Assembly (NCBI RefSeq): GCF_000474215.1 | Contig: NZ_BAUC01000002.1 | Location: forward strand, 1-64,000 | Length of the DNA: 64,000 bases | Origin: Edwardsiella hoshinae NBRC 105699 = ATCC 33379 | GTDB taxonomy: Bacteria; Pseudomonadota; Gammaproteobacteria; Enterobacterales; Enterobacteriaceae | Direction of reading: 5' to 3' | Part shown: positions 45,430-57,610 of the stretch, piece by piece | Numbering within the stretch: position 1 is the stretch's first letter | Layout of the letters: each line of letters starts with the position of its first letter | The notes under the pieces: model-generated | What the model was told of the DNA's origin: nothing | The model's database searches: none | The model's input: the letters and a program-made list of their open reading frames with translations, nothing else | Program-made: the position numbers and the translations under genes

Positions 45430-46443
45430 TTACTCGCTATCGGTAACGCGGTGCCAGCGGGCGATATCCGCCGACAGTGAGAGGGCGACCTCATCCCAAT
45501 CCGGCTGCCAGCTTTTCACCCCGGCCAGAGTGGTTTGGGCGGTCTGGTAATTGGCATCCTGCGGCGTCACGTCGTCGCGTACCGGCATTCCCCAAGCGAG
45601 CGCACTGACACTCTGTTGCGCCTCCTGACTCAGCAAGAACTCAATCAGCTTCTTACCATTCTCAGGCTGCGGAGCCCCCTGCACCAAACCGATCACATAA
45701 GGGAGCGCCAATGCGCTGCGCTCGCCCTGGGCATCGGCCGGCCAGAAGATGCGTACATTAGGATTACGCGTCATCTGTGCCAGGTTCATCTGTAAGTCAC
45801 CGTTAGCCACATACAGTTCGCCCTTATTCACCAGCGCGGTCAGCTTACCTGTCGAGGCCGAAGGGCCGACATTGTTGGCTTGCAGCTGCGCCAGATAGGC
45901 GTAACCCGCCTCTTTACTGCCGAAGCTATGGAAGGCTTGCAGCATCATCGCCGTCCCATCAGCGGCCTGGCCCGGCGTAGAGTATTGCAGCTTATTCTTA
46001 AAGCGCGCATCCAGCAGATCCTGCCAACTGGTCGGCGCCGTTTTCAGCAGTTTGGCGTTATAGATAAAGCTCAGGTAGTTCTTCACCAGCGGGGTATAGT
46101 AATCGCTGCTGCCAGGGATCTGCTCAGCAGCGGCGGGACGGAAGGCGGCCAGCAGTTTTTCACGCGCGGCGCGTTGGATAAACGGTGGCGCGGTCACCAA
46201 CACGTCAGCCTGGGGGTTGGTACGCTCCTTGGCCAAACGTTCGACCACCACGCCGCCACCGCCCTCGACATAACGCACCGAGATACCGGTCGCCTGAGTA
46301 AAGGCGGCGAATTGCGCCTGATACCAGCTGTTGTTGCCATCATGTAGCCCATCGATCGAGTAAACGGTGACGAGCGGGGCGGCCCAGACCGGAACGCTGC
46401 TCAAGGCGGCGGACAGGAGAACAGATGTGGAAAGTTTCATCAT
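45430..46443 (-). CDS. phnS: 2-aminoethylphosphonate-binding periplasmic protein PhnS
   Basis: Periplasmic binding protein of 337 residues for 2-aminoethylphosphonate, related to the ferric-iron/polyamine binding group. The signal peptide is about 20 residues ([18 protein letters not shown]). The mature part starts [18 protein letters not shown], followed by [19 protein letters not shown] and [17 protein letters not shown] 46443 fits the signal peptide; the open frame extends to 46494 with no such feature. A PhnR-type palindrome lies 28 bases upstream of the start. Confidence 0.92.
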   Translation of the reverse strand: MMKLSTSVLLSAALSSVPVWAAPLVTVYSIDGLHDGNNSWYQAQFAAFTQATGISVRYVEGGGGVVVERLAKERTNPQADVLVTAPPFIQRAAREKLLAAFRPAAAEQIPGSSDYYTPLVKNYLSFIYNAKLLKTAPTSWQDLLDARFKNKLQYSTPGQAADGTAMMLQAFHSFGSKEAGYAYLAQLQANNVGPSASTGKLTALVNKGELYVANGDLQMNLAQMTRNPNVRIFWPADAQGERSALALPYVIGLVQGAPQPENGKKLIEFLLSQEAQQSVSALAWGMPVRDDVTPQDANYQTAQTTLAGVKSWQPDWDEVALSLSADIARWHRVTDSE

Positions 46444-46470
46444 AGTAGCCTCATGGGGACGTTGTGGTTT

Positions 46471-46484
46471 CTGGCCTATACCAG
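46471..46484. promoter_or_regulatory. predicted PhnR operator at phnS
   Basis: CTGGCCTATACCAG at 46471-46484 reads CTGGTATAGGCCAG on the phnS strand. A near-identical palindrome, CTGGTATAGACCAA, lies at the start of phnW. The shared core TGGTATAG-R-CCA has the form bound by GntR/HutC-family repressors, and PhnR of that family is encoded between the two sites. Confidence 0.75.
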
Positions 46485-46568
46485 TTTTGCCCATTACGCT
46501 AAACGGCTTTTATGACAAGACGATGAATCCATGCCCGCTGCCGGCATGCCCCTGCCCCTTCCCACGAC

Positions 46569-47294
46569 TCAATGCGTATCGACCTCGATACGCAGGCTAT
46601 CGTGACGCCAATATTCGATGTCGAGATCGAGCACGCGCCCATACTGGTCGTAGTTGAGACGGCGCAGCAACAGCGTCGGCCGCCCCTCCATCACCCCCAG
46701 CGCCTGCGCGGCTGGACGCGGCATCGCGCTGGGGTAGAACGACAGGTGCATGCTGGCATAACACAGGTGGTAATGGCGCTGATACACCTCCGTCAGACTA
46801 CCATTCAAATCATGGCGTAGTAGCTCCGGTACCCGCGCCGGCAAGCAATAGTTTTCGCAATAGCAAATCGCGCGCTCATCGGCGTAACGTAGACGCTTGA
46901 GCAGATAGATCTGGTCGGACGGTTGCAACTGCAACGATGCCATCACCTCCAGCGGTACCGTGTGCAACGCACCGCTCAATAGACGGGTTCGCGGCACTCG
47001 CCCCTGTTCATGACACAGTTGATGAAAGTTGGTGTTCTGCGTCGGATCGAGCCACAGGCGTTGTGGTGTCACAAACCAACCGCGACGATCGGCGCGATAA
47101 ATCAGGCCGCTGGCCTCCAACTGCGCCAAGCTCTCACGGACAGTGATACGTGTGGTGTTGAAGCGGCCACAGAGCTCACGCTCAGAGGGTAACTTATCGC
47201 CACATTTCAGCGCGCCGCTCTCGATGTGCGCCTGGAGTTGCGCCTTAATGGACAGGTATTGCGGGATATCACCCGGGCTCGCTTTCATGCTCAT
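46569..47294 (-). CDS. phnR: GntR/HutC-family regulator PhnR of 2-aminoethylphosphonate use
   Basis: Transcription regulator of 241 residues. The N-terminal winged helix-turn-helix (about 10-80) has [20 protein letters not shown] and [18 protein letters not shown]-terminal UTRA effector domain (about 95-240) includes [27 protein letters not shown] and [20 protein letters not shown]-type sequence. Location between phnSTUV and phnWX and the twin palindromes flanking it indicate that it represses both operons until 2-aminoethylphosphonate or a product is present. Confidence 0.9.
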   Translation of the reverse strand: MSMKASPGDIPQYLSIKAQLQAHIESGALKCGDKLPSERELCGRFNTTRITVRESLAQLEASGLIYRADRRGWFVTPQRLWLDPTQNTNFHQLCHEQGRVPRTRLLSGALHTVPLEVMASLQLQPSDQIYLLKRLRYADERAICYCENYCLPARVPELLRHDLNGSLTEVYQRHYHLCYASMHLSFYPSAMPRPAAQALGVMEGRPTLLLRRLNYDQYGRVLDLDIEYWRHDSLRIEVDTH

Positions 47295-47404
47295 TCACCG
47301 TCGCTGAGGTCTGGCCCTATTATACAGGGATTGATGAATTTTTTGTTGCAAGCCTATTTTTCCTTTGACCCCCCCGGGGCGATATCGCCATGATGCTCGA
47401 CAAT

Positions 47405-47418
47405 CTGGTATAGACCAA
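47405..47418. promoter_or_regulatory. predicted PhnR operator at phnW
   Basis: CTGGTATAGACCAA at 47405-47418 matches 12 of 14 positions of the palindrome upstream of phnS read in the same sense. It ends 12 bases before the assigned phnW start, so a bound repressor would block transcription or sit at the 5' end of the message. Confidence 0.75.
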
Positions 47419-47429
47419 TGGTGATAATG

Positions 47430-48533
47430 ATGACTGCACGTAATGCCCTGCTACTCACCCCCGGCCCGCTAACCACCTCGCCCAGCGTCAAGACGGCGAT
47501 GCTCCGCGATAGCTGTACCTGGGACGACGACTACAACCGCGGGGTGGTCGAGCCAATCCGCCGCCGCCTCACCGCCCTGGCTACCACGGCTGCCGGCTAC
47601 AGCTCCGTTCTCTTGCAAGGCAGCGGCAGCTACGCCGTTGAGGCGGTCCTCGGTAGCGCCGTCGGTCAACAGGGTAAGGTGTTGATCATCAATAACGGGG
47701 CCTACGGTGCGCGCATGGCCGAGATGACGGCTCGGATGGGCATCGCCCACCAGGTCTACGACTGCGGCGAGCTCGCCCGCCCCGATCTGGCCGATCTGGC
47801 GGCATACTTACAGGCCGACCCGACCATCAGTCACATCGCACTGGTGCACTGTGAGACGACCACCGGGATGCTTAACCCGATCCGCGAGGTGGGCGAACTG
47901 GCGCGCCGCTATGGCAAAATCTATCTGGTCGATGCGATGAGCAGCTTCGGCGGCATCCCGCTGGATATGGCCGAATTAGGCATCGACTTTCTGATCAGCT
48001 CGGCCAATAAATGTCTCCAGGGGGTGCCCGGCTTCGCCTTCGTCATCGCCCGCGGTGAACGCCTGGCAGCCTGCGCCGGCCGCTCACGTTCGCTGGCGCT
48101 GGATCTCTACGCCCAATGGCGCTGCATGGAGGAGCACCACGGCAAGTGGCGCTTCACCTCCCCCACGCATTGCGTGCTGGCTTTCGCCCAGGCGCTGCGG
48201 GAGCTGGAGGCGGAGGGCGGTGTCGCGGCACGCCATCGCCGCTACCAGGCGAATCAGCGCCGCCTGGTCGCCGGCATGCGGCGCCTCGGCTTTCAGACTC
48301 TGCTAGACGACGAGTTACACTCGCCGATCATTAGCGCGTTTTATTCACCCACCAGCCCACACTACCGCTTCGCCGACTTTTACTCGCGCCTCAAACAGCA
48401 GGGCTTCATCATCTATCCCGGCAAAGTATCGCAGAGCGACTGCTTCCGTATCGGCAACATCGGTGAGGTCTATCCCGCCGACATCGACGCCCTACTCGGC
48501 GCCATTCACCAGGCCATGTATTGGCAACAGTAA
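47430..48533 (+). CDS. phnW: 2-aminoethylphosphonate:pyruvate transaminase PhnW
   Basis: Cytoplasmic PLP enzyme of 367 residues that moves the amino group of 2-aminoethylphosphonate to pyruvate, giving phosphonoacetaldehyde and alanine. The sequence closely follows Salmonella Phn[58 protein letters not shown] and the PLP lysine in [16 protein letters not shown]. The open frame starts at 47418 (in-frame ATGs at 47418, 47427 and 47430); the last fits the family start MT-RN. phnX follows after nine bases. Confidence 0.95.
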   Translation: MTARNALLLTPGPLTTSPSVKTAMLRDSCTWDDDYNRGVVEPIRRRLTALATTAAGYSSVLLQGSGSYAVEAVLGSAVGQQGKVLIINNGAYGARMAEMTARMGIAHQVYDCGELARPDLADLAAYLQADPTISHIALVHCETTTGMLNPIREVGELARRYGKIYLVDAMSSFGGIPLDMAELGIDFLISSANKCLQGVPGFAFVIARGERLAACAGRSRSLALDLYAQWRCMEEHHGKWRFTSPTHCVLAFAQALRELEAEGGVAARHRRYQANQRRLVAGMRRLGFQTLLDDELHSPIISAFYSPTSPHYRFADFYSRLKQQGFIIYPGKVSQSDCFRIGNIGEVYPADIDALLGAIHQAMYWQQ

Positions 48534-48542
48534 GGACACAGC

Positions 48543-49352
48543 ATGCACCGTATTCAGGCCGTTATTCTCGATTGGGCCGGCACGACTGTCGACTTTGGCT
48601 CCTTCGCCCCCACCCAAATCTTCGTCGAGGCATTCCACCAGGCATTCGCTATCGAACTGACGCTGGCCGAGGCCCGAGCGCCGATGGGACTGGGCAAGTG
48701 GCAACACATCGAAGCGCTGGGAAAACTACCCAGTGTCGATGCCCGCTGGCGGGCTAAGTTTGGCCGGGCGATGAATAGCGCCGATATCGAGGCTATCTAC
48801 AACGCATTCATGCCATTACAGATAGCCAAGGTCGTCGACTTCGCCACACCGATCGCCGGAGTGGTCGACACCATTGCGGATCTGCGCGCCGCCGGGATCA
48901 AGATCGGCTCCTGCTCCGGTTACCCGCGCGCGGTGATGGCGCGTCTGGCACCGGCAGCGGCCGCTCAAGGCTATGCGCCGGACTGCTGGGTAGCAACCGA
49001 CGATCTCGCCGCCGGTGGCCGCCCCGGCCCTTGGATGGCGTTGCATAACGTTATCACCTTGGGGATCGACGCCGTGGCGCATTGTGTTAAGGTCGACGAC
49101 GCCGTACCGGGGGTCCAGGAGGGGCTTAATGCCGGCATGTGGAGCGTTGGCTTAGCCATCTCCGGCAACGAATTCGCCGCCAGTTGGACGGAGTACCATG
49201 CCATGACAGACGATGAGAAGACCCGCCGCCGCGCCCAGGCTGCCGAGAGGCTGTACGCCGCTGGCGCGCACTATGTGGTCGACACCCTGGCAGATCTGCC
49301 GGCGGTAATTGCCCAGATCGATCGGCGCCTGGCGCGCGGCGAACGTCCCTAA
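48543..49352 (+). CDS. phnX: phosphonoacetaldehyde hydrolase (phosphonatase) PhnX
   Basis: HAD-superfamily enzyme of 269 residues that splits phosphonoacetaldehyde into acetaldehyde and phosphate. The nucleophile is Asp10 in [13 protein letters not shown], and the Schiff-base lysine is Lys52 in [12 protein letters not shown]. Later motifs are [12 protein letters not shown] and the metal-binding [15 protein letters not shown]. With PhnW it completes the two-step pathway for 2-aminoethylphosphonate brought in by PhnSTUV, so the window holds a self-contained phosphonate-use module. Confidence 0.95.
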   Translation: MHRIQAVILDWAGTTVDFGSFAPTQIFVEAFHQAFAIELTLAEARAPMGLGKWQHIEALGKLPSVDARWRAKFGRAMNSADIEAIYNAFMPLQIAKVVDFATPIAGVVDTIADLRAAGIKIGSCSGYPRAVMARLAPAAAAQGYAPDCWVATDDLAAGGRPGPWMALHNVITLGIDAVAHCVKVDDAVPGVQEGLNAGMWSVGLAISGNEFAASWTEYHAMTDDEKTRRRAQAAERLYAAGAHYVVDTLADLPAVIAQIDRRLARGERP

Positions 49353-49383
49353 CGCGTGCCTCCCCGGCGGGTCTTGCTGCCGG

Positions 49384-49575
49384 CTATCTTGCCCCCTCGC
49401 TCAGTCTGGCTCCTGCGCCGCGACTGTCGGCGAGTTGGCGAGCGCTGGGCGGACAGCCCGCCAGGCGATGGAAGAAACGGGTAAAGTAGACCGGGTCATT
49501 AAAGCAGCCCGGCGGGTAGGCTATCGGGTATACCGCACCGGCGCTCAATAGCCGTGGACGCTTGGCGTAACTGAC
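49384..49575 (-). pseudogene. remnant of an AraC-family regulator (C-terminal helix-turn-helix only)
   Basis: Reading leftwards from about 49551, the minus strand encodes LLSAGAVYPIAYPPGCF followed by NDPVYFTRFFHRLAGCPPSA and RQL, ending at a TAG at 49384-49386. The FNDPVYFTRFFHRLAG segment is the signature of the second helix-turn-helix of AraC-family activators; the typical IGEIAYAVGF before it is damaged to YPIAYPPGCF. Upstream the frame breaks, and no start or sensor domain is found. It lies between phnX and nanQ, a site of past gene loss. Confidence 0.7.
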
Positions 49576-49691
49576 GCGCGCAGATCGGCCGTTTCGGCGA
49601 ACGGTGGGCGAAACGGCGGTACATATCGGCCAGTTTCGCTCAGCGTAGTGCGCTCGCCGTCACTCGGTGGCCGCCGCACGGCGGCTCCCCG

Positions 49692-51031
<1,340 letters not shown>

Positions 51032-51290
51032 CGTGATCCTCCGCGGCATAGCGCGTAATTTCCGATGACGCGCGGCGTCAGGCGTGCCATGGCCGCCGCG
51101 ATGACCAACACGCCAAGATGCCGTGCTGGCGCTAGGCAATCCAACGCAGCACCTGTCAACGTGGAACGGGAGACATGTGCTCCCCCATGCGTGCTAGCGC
51201 AACGCGCCGCGCGTTCAAGAAGTAACATACCCAATGACCTTACTCGATAAATTACCGACGGCCCGGCGTGGAGCGGGCCGCGAACCAGGA

Positions 51291-52781
51291 TTACCCTTTA
51301 CTCTTTACGACATTGCCTTTGTAGCCACCGAAAGGAACGGCGCCGCTGAAGGGCTTACCGTCGATCGCATCGTGGGTACGCAATGCCTCAGGGTGCAACC
51401 AACGCTGTACGCGGGAGGGCATGTCTAGCCCGATCAGCAGGATCACCACGAAAGTCAGGCTGAAAGAGAGGGAGCACAAGGCGCTACCGAGATCCAGACG
51501 CTGGGCGATCAGCGCGCCGAGGATCGGTGCCAATGCCCCGCCCAATGCCCCAACGTTGTAGGTGAAGCCCAAGCCGGCTGCCCGTTGATCGGTATCGAAA
51601 TAGCCACCGATCAGCTTCGGTAAGATCCCGGAGATACCTTGACCTAACATCTGTTGGAAGAACAACAGGATACCCAGCACCCATACATGCGTCCCACCGA
51701 TGGCGAATACCGGGATAATCAGCAACTGCGAAGCCAGCAGACTGTAGGCATACGCCTTGCGGCTCCCCAGCCAATCCCCCAGGAAACCGCCAACGCAGCA
51801 ACCGACCGCCGCGCCGAAGCCGCTGAAGAAGAGAACTTGCGCCACGATGGCCGGGGTATAGTCCAGTTCGGTTTTTAGATAGGTCGGCAGCAAGGCCTGG
51901 ATCGGCCAGGAGTAGAGGAAGGCGAACAACACCACCACCATCAACATCACCCCGGTAGGCCAGCGTTTGCCATTGCTCTGCACCATGAAGCTGATGAAGA
52001 TGGCGGCGCATAACAGTCCCAATACGGCCACAATAGCGGCGTTTTGCAGGTTACCGGCGAAGCAGAACCACAGGGCGACGGCGGCGACGGCCGTCATCAG
52101 CATATTCATCACGCGATGTTCACCGCGATAAAGGACATCCACCATGGTGCGGACCGGCACCTTACCAGAATGCTTCTCTTTCCAATCATGGGCCTCGGGA
52201 ATATTTTTCCGTAGCCAGAGGGCAAAGATGATCGGCAGGATGCCGATGAAGAACAGCGCACGCCAGCCCCAGGTCGGCACCACCAGGCTGTAGATCTGGG
52301 CAGCCACTACCGCGCCGACGGAGAAGCCAGAGATCAGGAAGCCGCTGGCCTTGTTACGCAAGTGCTTCGGCCAACTCTCGATGACATAGGTGGCGCTGGA
52401 GCCATACTCTCCCGCCATCCCCATGCCGATCACCAGGCGGGCGATAAACATGGTGGTGTATCCCGGCGCCAGGCCGCAGGCCAGCGTCCCGACGGAGAAG
52501 AGAAGAATACTGGATACCATCGCCAGGCGACGGCCATAACGGTCGCCCATAGCGCCCAGCATCAGCCCGCCGAACCAGCGGGAAATGAAAGCGGCGGAGA
52601 TCAGGCTGGCCGCCTGTACCGTCGTCAGTCCGAATTCTGCCTGGACATCGGTCAACACCAGGGCGATTAAAACAAAGTCAAAACCATCAAGCAGGTACCC
52701 CAACCAGGCCGCGGAAAAGGCTTTCCACTGCGCCCGATCGAGATGGCGATACCACGGGATGTTCTGGGTTGTAGTACTCAT
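51291..52781 (-). CDS. nanT: sialic acid transporter NanT (MFS)
   Basis: Inner-membrane proton symporter for N-acetylneuraminate, 496 residues, the same length as Escherichia coli NanT. It starts [20 protein letters not shown] and has [20 protein letters not shown] in the first membrane segment and the MFS loop [13 protein letters not shown]. NanT has about 14 membrane segments rather than 12, and a similar count is seen. It follows nanA by 122 bases on the same strand. Confidence 0.94.
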   Translation of the reverse strand: MSTTTQNIPWYRHLDRAQWKAFSAAWLGYLLDGFDFVLIALVLTDVQAEFGLTTVQAASLISAAFISRWFGGLMLGAMGDRYGRRLAMVSSILLFSVGTLACGLAPGYTTMFIARLVIGMGMAGEYGSSATYVIESWPKHLRNKASGFLISGFSVGAVVAAQIYSLVVPTWGWRALFFIGILPIIFALWLRKNIPEAHDWKEKHSGKVPVRTMVDVLYRGEHRVMNMLMTAVAAVALWFCFAGNLQNAAIVAVLGLLCAAIFISFMVQSNGKRWPTGVMLMVVVLFAFLYSWPIQALLPTYLKTELDYTPAIVAQVLFFSGFGAAVGCCVGGFLGDWLGSRKAYAYSLLASQLLIIPVFAIGGTHVWVLGILLFFQQMLGQGISGILPKLIGGYFDTDQRAAGLGFTYNVGALGGALAPILGALIAQRLDLGSALCSLSFSLTFVVILLIGLDMPSRVQRWLHPEALRTHDAIDGKPFSGAVPFGGYKGNVVKSKG

Positions 52782-52903
52782 ATCACTCTCCCGACGCTCT
52801 GTTTTTCATTGTTGTTATGCGCAGGGAGGCGCAGACAGCCGGCCTGGGTTCCTAGGTTGTGTGACCGGCACAACGTCACGCCTCCCGCATGGAGGTTAGG
52901 CCA

Positions 52904-53800
52904 TTAGTGCGCCCGCTCAGCCATCAGTTGTTCGGCCAAGGCCTTCAGCTCAGGCAGATAGCCTGCCTCAACCGGCTGGAACGGCTTGCGGCATAGCGGT
53001 ACGGAGAGGACATCCATATAGTGCAGCACTGTCTTCAAGCCACGGAATACCCCAACCTTGATCAACAGGTCGATCACCTGGTTACAGGCACTCTGCAACG
53101 AACGCGCCGTCTGCACATCGCCGGTACGCAACGCCTGAGCGATCGCCTGATAGCGCCATCCCATGATGTTATAGGTGCTGCCGATACCGCCATCGGCCCC
53201 GGCCAACAGACCGCTGGCGAAGATTTCATCATAGCCGTTGTACAGCACCAGATCGGGATGAGCGCGGCGGATCTGCTCCATCTGATACAGATCGCCGGAG
53301 GTTTGCTTCAACGCCCCGACGCCCGGTAGGGTGACCAAGGTGTTGATCTGATCGAGTGTCAACTTCACGCCACTCAACGCCGGGATGTTGTACACCACCA
53401 TCGGCAAGCCATCGGCCGCGTCGATGATGGCGCGGTAGTGGTCGCAATGTTCGGCGAAACTAAAGGGGTAGTAGAACGGGGTGACTGCCGAGACAGCGTC
53501 AAAACCGTAACGCTGCGCCGCTTGGGCTAGCTGTTGGCTCTCTGCCGTACTGATCGCGCCGACATGCGCGATCAGCGTTACTTTTCCTTGCGCCTCTTCG
53601 GCGACGATCTCCAGCACTTGTTCACGCTCTTCTCGACTTTGCATGAAGGCTTCTCCGGTGGAGCCACCGACATACAGCCCATCGATGCCCTGCGCAATGT
53701 TAAACCGCACCAGGCGGCGCAAACTCTCGCCGTCCAGTCGTTGTTGTTGGTCGAACGGTGTTAACAATGCGGGCATTACGCCTCTTAACTCTCTTGCCAT
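52904..53800 (-). CDS. nanA: N-acetylneuraminate lyase NanA
   Basis: TIM-barrel aldolase of 298 residues that cleaves sialic acid to ManNAc and pyruvate. The Schiff-base lysine is Lys165 in [11 protein letters not shown], the catalytic Tyr is Tyr137 in [10 protein letters not shown], and the carboxylate-binding motif GGSTGEAF is at 45-52. It is the first gene of the nan operon, downstream of a NanR operator at 53837-53859. Confidence 0.96.
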   Translation of the reverse strand: MARELRGVMPALLTPFDQQQRLDGESLRRLVRFNIAQGIDGLYVGGSTGEAFMQSREEREQVLEIVAEEAQGKVTLIAHVGAISTAESQQLAQAAQRYGFDAVSAVTPFYYPFSFAEHCDHYRAIIDAADGLPMVVYNIPALSGVKLTLDQINTLVTLPGVGALKQTSGDLYQMEQIRRAHPDLVLYNGYDEIFASGLLAGADGGIGSTYNIMGWRYQAIAQALRTGDVQTARSLQSACNQVIDLLIKVGVFRGLKTVLHYMDVLSVPLCRKPFQPVEAGYLPELKALAEQLMAERAH

Positions 53801-53836
53801 GATGACCTCTGTCGATGATTTAATATTGTCTAACTA

Positions 53837-53859
53837 CATGCCTGTATACCTGTTATACC
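53837..53859 (-). promoter_or_regulatory. NanR operator
   Basis: On the nanA strand the site is GGTATA (53859-53854), three bases, GGTATA (53850-53845), two bases, then GGCATG (53842-53837). NanR of Escherichia coli binds three direct GGTATA repeats with the same spacing; the third here is degenerate. It lies 37 bases upstream of the nanA start. Confidence 0.82.
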
Positions 53860-53932
53860 AGACCAAATAATCGACAGCCCACTGGCGCACATCTATTGTG
53901 CGATCGAGTTCACTAAATAATCGTTGAGGTCG

Positions 53933-54727
53933 TTACGACTCGTCAGAGGACGATGTTGCGCTTAGGCTTTGCCAACTGGCGAACACACTGTTGAGATGCG
54001 TCTGTAAGGCGCGATCGGCCTGGTCGGGATCATGACGGCGGATTGCGGTGAGAATTTCTATATGTTGTTGATAACTAACGTTATTGTGTTCATGCAAGTC
54101 GGCGTCGGCGACGGTAGGTCGCGCCGCCAGCAACCAATCCAGCAGGGCGACATGGATCGCCATGAAGATCGGGTTGCCGGGGATCCCTGCCAGCACGCGG
54201 TGAAAATCGACATCGGAGCGGATAAATAACGCGTTATCATCCAGCGATTGGCTATTGATGATCAACGCCTGCTCCAGCAACGCAATCTGCGCATCCGTGG
54301 CGTGCTCGGCGGCATAACGCACCAAGCTAGACTCGAAGAACAGACGCAGCTGTTCGAAGTGGGCGATGCCCCCCGGATGCGAGAGAAAATCTTTCGCCAT
54401 CCCGGACAGCTCGCCGATGATGGTGTCAGCGGAGGGACGCGAGACGCGAGCGCGCTCGCCGTTGTTGATCTGCACCAACCCCTTGCGCTTCAAGGCCGCC
54501 AGCGCCTCACGCACCGATGGCCGGCCCACGTTGAAGAACGCCATCAGTTCACGCTCCGAAGGCAGTTGCTCCCCCTCGCCAAACTCGCGGCGGCGGATCA
54601 TTTGCTCCAGCTCCTCCTCAACCATCTCCGAAAGCTTCTTGCGTACCAGCGGGCGGCGCCGCAAATTATGGCCGATGGTGGTGGGCGAGGCGTTCGTGGT
54701 GGGATCGAAGTCGTTCATAGCGTCCAT
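53933..54727 (-). CDS. nanR: sialic acid regulator NanR (GntR/FadR family)
   Basis: Repressor of 264 residues, closely similar to Escherichia coli NanR. The winged helix-turn-helix (about 30-100) has [20 protein letters not shown] and [19 protein letters not shown]. The C-terminal FCD domain has the metal-ligand-type segment [18 protein letters not shown] and [17 protein letters not shown]-acetylneuraminate releases it from DNA. It lies upstream of nanA on the same strand, with its operator between them. Confidence 0.95.
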   Translation of the reverse strand: MDAMNDFDPTTNASPTTIGHNLRRRPLVRKKLSEMVEEELEQMIRRREFGEGEQLPSERELMAFFNVGRPSVREALAALKRKGLVQINNGERARVSRPSADTIIGELSGMAKDFLSHPGGIAHFEQLRLFFESSLVRYAAEHATDAQIALLEQALIINSQSLDDNALFIRSDVDFHRVLAGIPGNPIFMAIHVALLDWLLAARPTVADADLHEHNNVSYQQHIEILTAIRRHDPDQADRALQTHLNSVFASWQSLSATSSSDES

Positions 54728-54923
54728 TCAAGTCAGCAGTCAGTCACGGTAAACCCGTTCATCCTAACACAGGATCGAAAACAGGGGGAAACCTCGCCAT
54801 GCCGCTCCCCAAGGTCGGCCATGACACAGCCAGCGCACAACGCTCCCTGCCCACCCACTCCCCTCGTTATCACCGCTTCCACACCGGTTTACCACCAGAG
54901 AGGGCGAAGAAAGCCAACGCGCC

Positions 54924-54986
54924 CAGTCACGCCAGTCACGCCAGTCACGCCAGTCACGCCAGTCACGCCAGTCACGCCAGTCACGC
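54924..54986. repeat. 9-bp tandem repeat array, (CAGTCACGC) x7
   Basis: Seven perfect, uninterrupted copies of CAGTCACGC between nanR and the nik operon. The unit length is the same as in the array at the left edge of the window but the sequence is unrelated. All three forward frames stay open across it, yet no believable gene spans it. It ends about 50 bases before the NikR operator. Confidence 0.95.
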
Positions 54987-55037
54987 TGCAACATATTTTT
55001 ACACATTGTCATTTCATTGATCCATCACACATTAATT

Positions 55038-55065
55038 GTATGAAGATTTCATAAAATCTTCATAC
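55038..55065. promoter_or_regulatory. NikR operator
   Basis: GTATGA (55038-55043), 16 bases, TCATAC (55060-55065): an exact match to the known NikR palindrome. It lies 32 bases before the nikA start. Nickel-bound NikR should repress nikABCDE here. No nikR gene follows nikE, so the regulator is encoded elsewhere. Confidence 0.93.
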
Positions 55066-55097
55066 CTATTATTCACGCCTAACTGGAGGTCACTGTT

Positions 55098-56666
55098 TTG
55101 TCTCGACTACGCCGTACTCTCTGCGCGCTACTCAGCTGCGCCACCCTGTTCGCCCACGCCGCCGTAGAGCAAATCACCACCGCCTGGCCGACTAATGTCG
55201 GGCCGCTGAACCCACACCTGTATGCCCCTAATCAGATGTTCGCCCAGAGCATGGTGTATGAGCCGCTGGTCAAGTATCAGGCGGATGGGTCAGTAATCCC
55301 CTGGCTGGCCGAGCGTTGGCACCACTCCGCTGATGGCAAAGTCTGGACCTTTGTCCTGCGACCGGGGGTGACCTTCTCCAACGGCGAGCCATTCAATGCC
55401 GAGGCCGCCGCCGCCAACTTCCACGCGGTGCTGGCGAATCGCCAGCGTCACGCCTGGCTGGAGCTGGCTAATCAGATCGTCGACGTTCAGGCGATCGCTC
55501 CGCAGACATTGCAGATCACCCTCAAAAGCGCCTATTACCCCTTCTTACAAGAGTTGGCTCTACCGCGCCCTTTCCGTTTCATCGCCCCCTCACAGTTCAA
55601 GGCCCAGGGCAGCCATCTCGGCATCCAGCAACCGATCGGCACCGGCCCTTGGGTTCTGAAAAGCACCAAGCTCAATCAATACGATGTATTGGTGCGTAAC
55701 GAACACTACTGGGGGCGCAAACCGGCCTTGCGTCAGATCACCGTCAAGGTGATCCCCGACGCCACCACGCGCGCCGTGGCTGTTGAGACCGGTGAAATCG
55801 ATCTGCTGTATGGCAATGAGGGACTGCTGCCCCTCGACACCTTCGCTCGCTTTAGCCAGACCCCTGGCTACCGCACACAACTCTCCGCCCCCGTCGAGAC
55901 GGTCGTGCTGGCGCTCAACTCTGCCCAGGCGCCGACCGACGAGCTAGCGGTACGTGAGGCGCTGAATCACGCCGTCAATAAACCCGCGCTGATCGCGCAC
56001 ACCTTATACGGCACCCAACAGGTGGCCGATACCCTGTTCGCCCCCAGTGTTCCCTATGCCGACATTGGACTCACGCCGCGGCGCTATGACCCTCAGCAAG
56101 CCCGTACGCGGCTAGAACAAGCAGGTTGGCAGCTACCCGCCGGCAAGACGATCCGTGAAAAACAGGGCAAGCCGTTACGCATCGAACTGGCCTTCGTCGG
56201 CACCGATGCCCTGAGTAAGTCGATGGCCGAAATCATTCAAGGGGATATGCGCCAGATCGGCGTTGACATCACGCTCGTCGCGGAGGAAGAGAGCAGTATC
56301 TTCGCCCGCCAGCGTGACGGTCGCTTCGGCATGATTTTCAACCGCACCTGGGGCGCTCCCTACGACCCGCACGCCTTCATGAGCTCAATGCGCGTACCGT
56401 CGCACGCCGATTTCCAGGCGCAACGCGGCCTACCCGATAAGGCGCAGATCGATCGGCTGATCGGCGAGGTTCTCACTACCAGTGATGAGCAACAGCGTCG
56501 AACCCTGTACCGAGACATCCTAACTCGCCTGCATCGCCAGGCGGTCTATCTGCCCATCAGCTACGTCTCGACGATGGTGGTCGCCAAGCCAGCGCTCGGC
56601 CCTATCCCGTATGCGGCCGTCGCCTCGGAGATCCCTTTTGAACAGATCACCCCGGAGGCTCCCTAA
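55098..56666 (+). CDS. nikA: periplasmic nickel-binding protein NikA
   Basis: Periplasmic class C binding protein of 522 residues that captures nickel as a chelate. A signal peptide ([14 protein letters not shown]) precedes the mature start [20 protein letters not shown]. Identity to Escherichia coli NikA is high along the full length, for example [20 protein letters not shown] and [16 protein letters not shown]-type sequence (here [16 protein letters not shown]). The start is TTG 55098 with GGAGG eight bases upstream. The stop overlaps the nikB start. Confidence 0.96.
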   Translation: MSRLRRTLCALLSCATLFAHAAVEQITTAWPTNVGPLNPHLYAPNQMFAQSMVYEPLVKYQADGSVIPWLAERWHHSADGKVWTFVLRPGVTFSNGEPFNAEAAAANFHAVLANRQRHAWLELANQIVDVQAIAPQTLQITLKSAYYPFLQELALPRPFRFIAPSQFKAQGSHLGIQQPIGTGPWVLKSTKLNQYDVLVRNEHYWGRKPALRQITVKVIPDATTRAVAVETGEIDLLYGNEGLLPLDTFARFSQTPGYRTQLSAPVETVVLALNSAQAPTDELAVREALNHAVNKPALIAHTLYGTQQVADTLFAPSVPYADIGLTPRRYDPQQARTRLEQAGWQLPAGKTIREKQGKPLRIELAFVGTDALSKSMAEIIQGDMRQIGVDITLVAEEESSIFARQRDGRFGMIFNRTWGAPYDPHAFMSSMRVPSHADFQAQRGLPDKAQIDRLIGEVLTTSDEQQRRTLYRDILTRLHRQAVYLPISYVSTMVVAKPALGPIPYAAVASEIPFEQITPEAP

Positions 56667-57610
56667 TGTGGCGTTACGTTGCGCGGCGCCTGCTGCTGTT
56701 AATCCCGATGATCTTCGCCGCCTCGCTACTCATCTTCCTGATGCTGCGCCTGGGGACCGGCGATCCGGCGCTCGACTACCTGCGCCTCTCCAATCTGCCA
56801 CCAACGCCTGAGATGGTCGCCACCACCCGCACCATGCTCGGGTTGGATCAGCCGCTATGGATGCAGTACGCCCACTGGCTAGGACGGGCGCTACAGCTCG
56901 ACTTCGGCCTCTCCTATGCCACCCAACGTCCGGTGCTGGATGACGTACTGAGTTTCTTACCTGCCACGCTGCTGCTGGCGGGGGCGGCGCTGTTGCTGAT
57001 CCTACTCATCTCGATTCCGCTGGGGATCTGGGCGGCGCGCCATCGCGACCGCCTACCAGACCTCATCGTCCGGTTGATCGCCTTCCTCGGTGTCTCAATG
57101 CCGAACTTCTGGCTGGCCTTCCTGCTGGTGATGCTCTTCGCGGTCTATCTACAATGGCTACCGGCGATGGGCTACGGCGGCTGGCGTCATCTGATCCTCC
57201 CTGCCGTGTCGATCGCCTTCATGTCGCTGGCGATTAATGCCCGTCTACTGCGCGCCAGCATGCTAGAGGCCGCCGGCCAGCGCCACGTCACGTGGGCGCG
57301 GCTACGCGGACTGGATCGCCGCCAGACCGAGCGGCGTCACATCCTACGCAATGCCGCGCTGCCCATCGTCACCGCCGTCGGCATGCACATCGGCGAACTG
57401 ATCGGCGGTACGATGATCATCGAAAACATCTTTGCCTGGCCCGGTGTCGGTCGCTATGCCGTGTCGGCCATCTTCAACCGCGACTATCCGGTGATCCAGT
57501 GCTTCACCCTGATCATGGTGGTGGTCTTTGTACTCTGTAACCTGGCGGTCGACCTACTGAACGCCGTGCTCGATCCGCGCATTCGCCGGCATGAGGGGGC
57601 ACAGGCATGA
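56666..57610 (+). CDS. nikB: nickel ABC transporter permease NikB
   Basis: Inner-membrane permease of 314 residues, DppB type, with six membrane segments. It opens [20 protein letters not shown] and has the coupling segment [20 protein letters not shown] and the C-terminal [19 protein letters not shown]. It partners NikC in the nickel channel. The start overlaps the nikA stop by one base (TAATG) and its end overlaps nikC by four bases. Confidence 0.95.
   Translation: MWRYVARRLLLLIPMIFAASLLIFLMLRLGTGDPALDYLRLSNLPPTPEMVATTRTMLGLDQPLWMQYAHWLGRALQLDFGLSYATQRPVLDDVLSFLPATLLLAGAALLLILLISIPLGIWAARHRDRLPDLIVRLIAFLGVSMPNFWLAFLLVMLFAVYLQWLPAMGYGGWRHLILPAVSIAFMSLAINARLLRASMLEAAGQRHVTWARLRGLDRRQTERRHILRNAALPIVTAVGMHIGELIGGTMIIENIFAWPGVGRYAVSAIFNRDYPVIQCFTLIMVVVFVLCNLAVDLLNAVLDPRIRRHEGAQA

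Noticed and set aside
54764-55012. Open frames running through the CAGTCACGC array, encoding simple peptide repeats
   Set aside because: They arise because a 9-bp repeat keeps every frame open; no start signal or family resemblance, and one strand overlaps the nik promoter.
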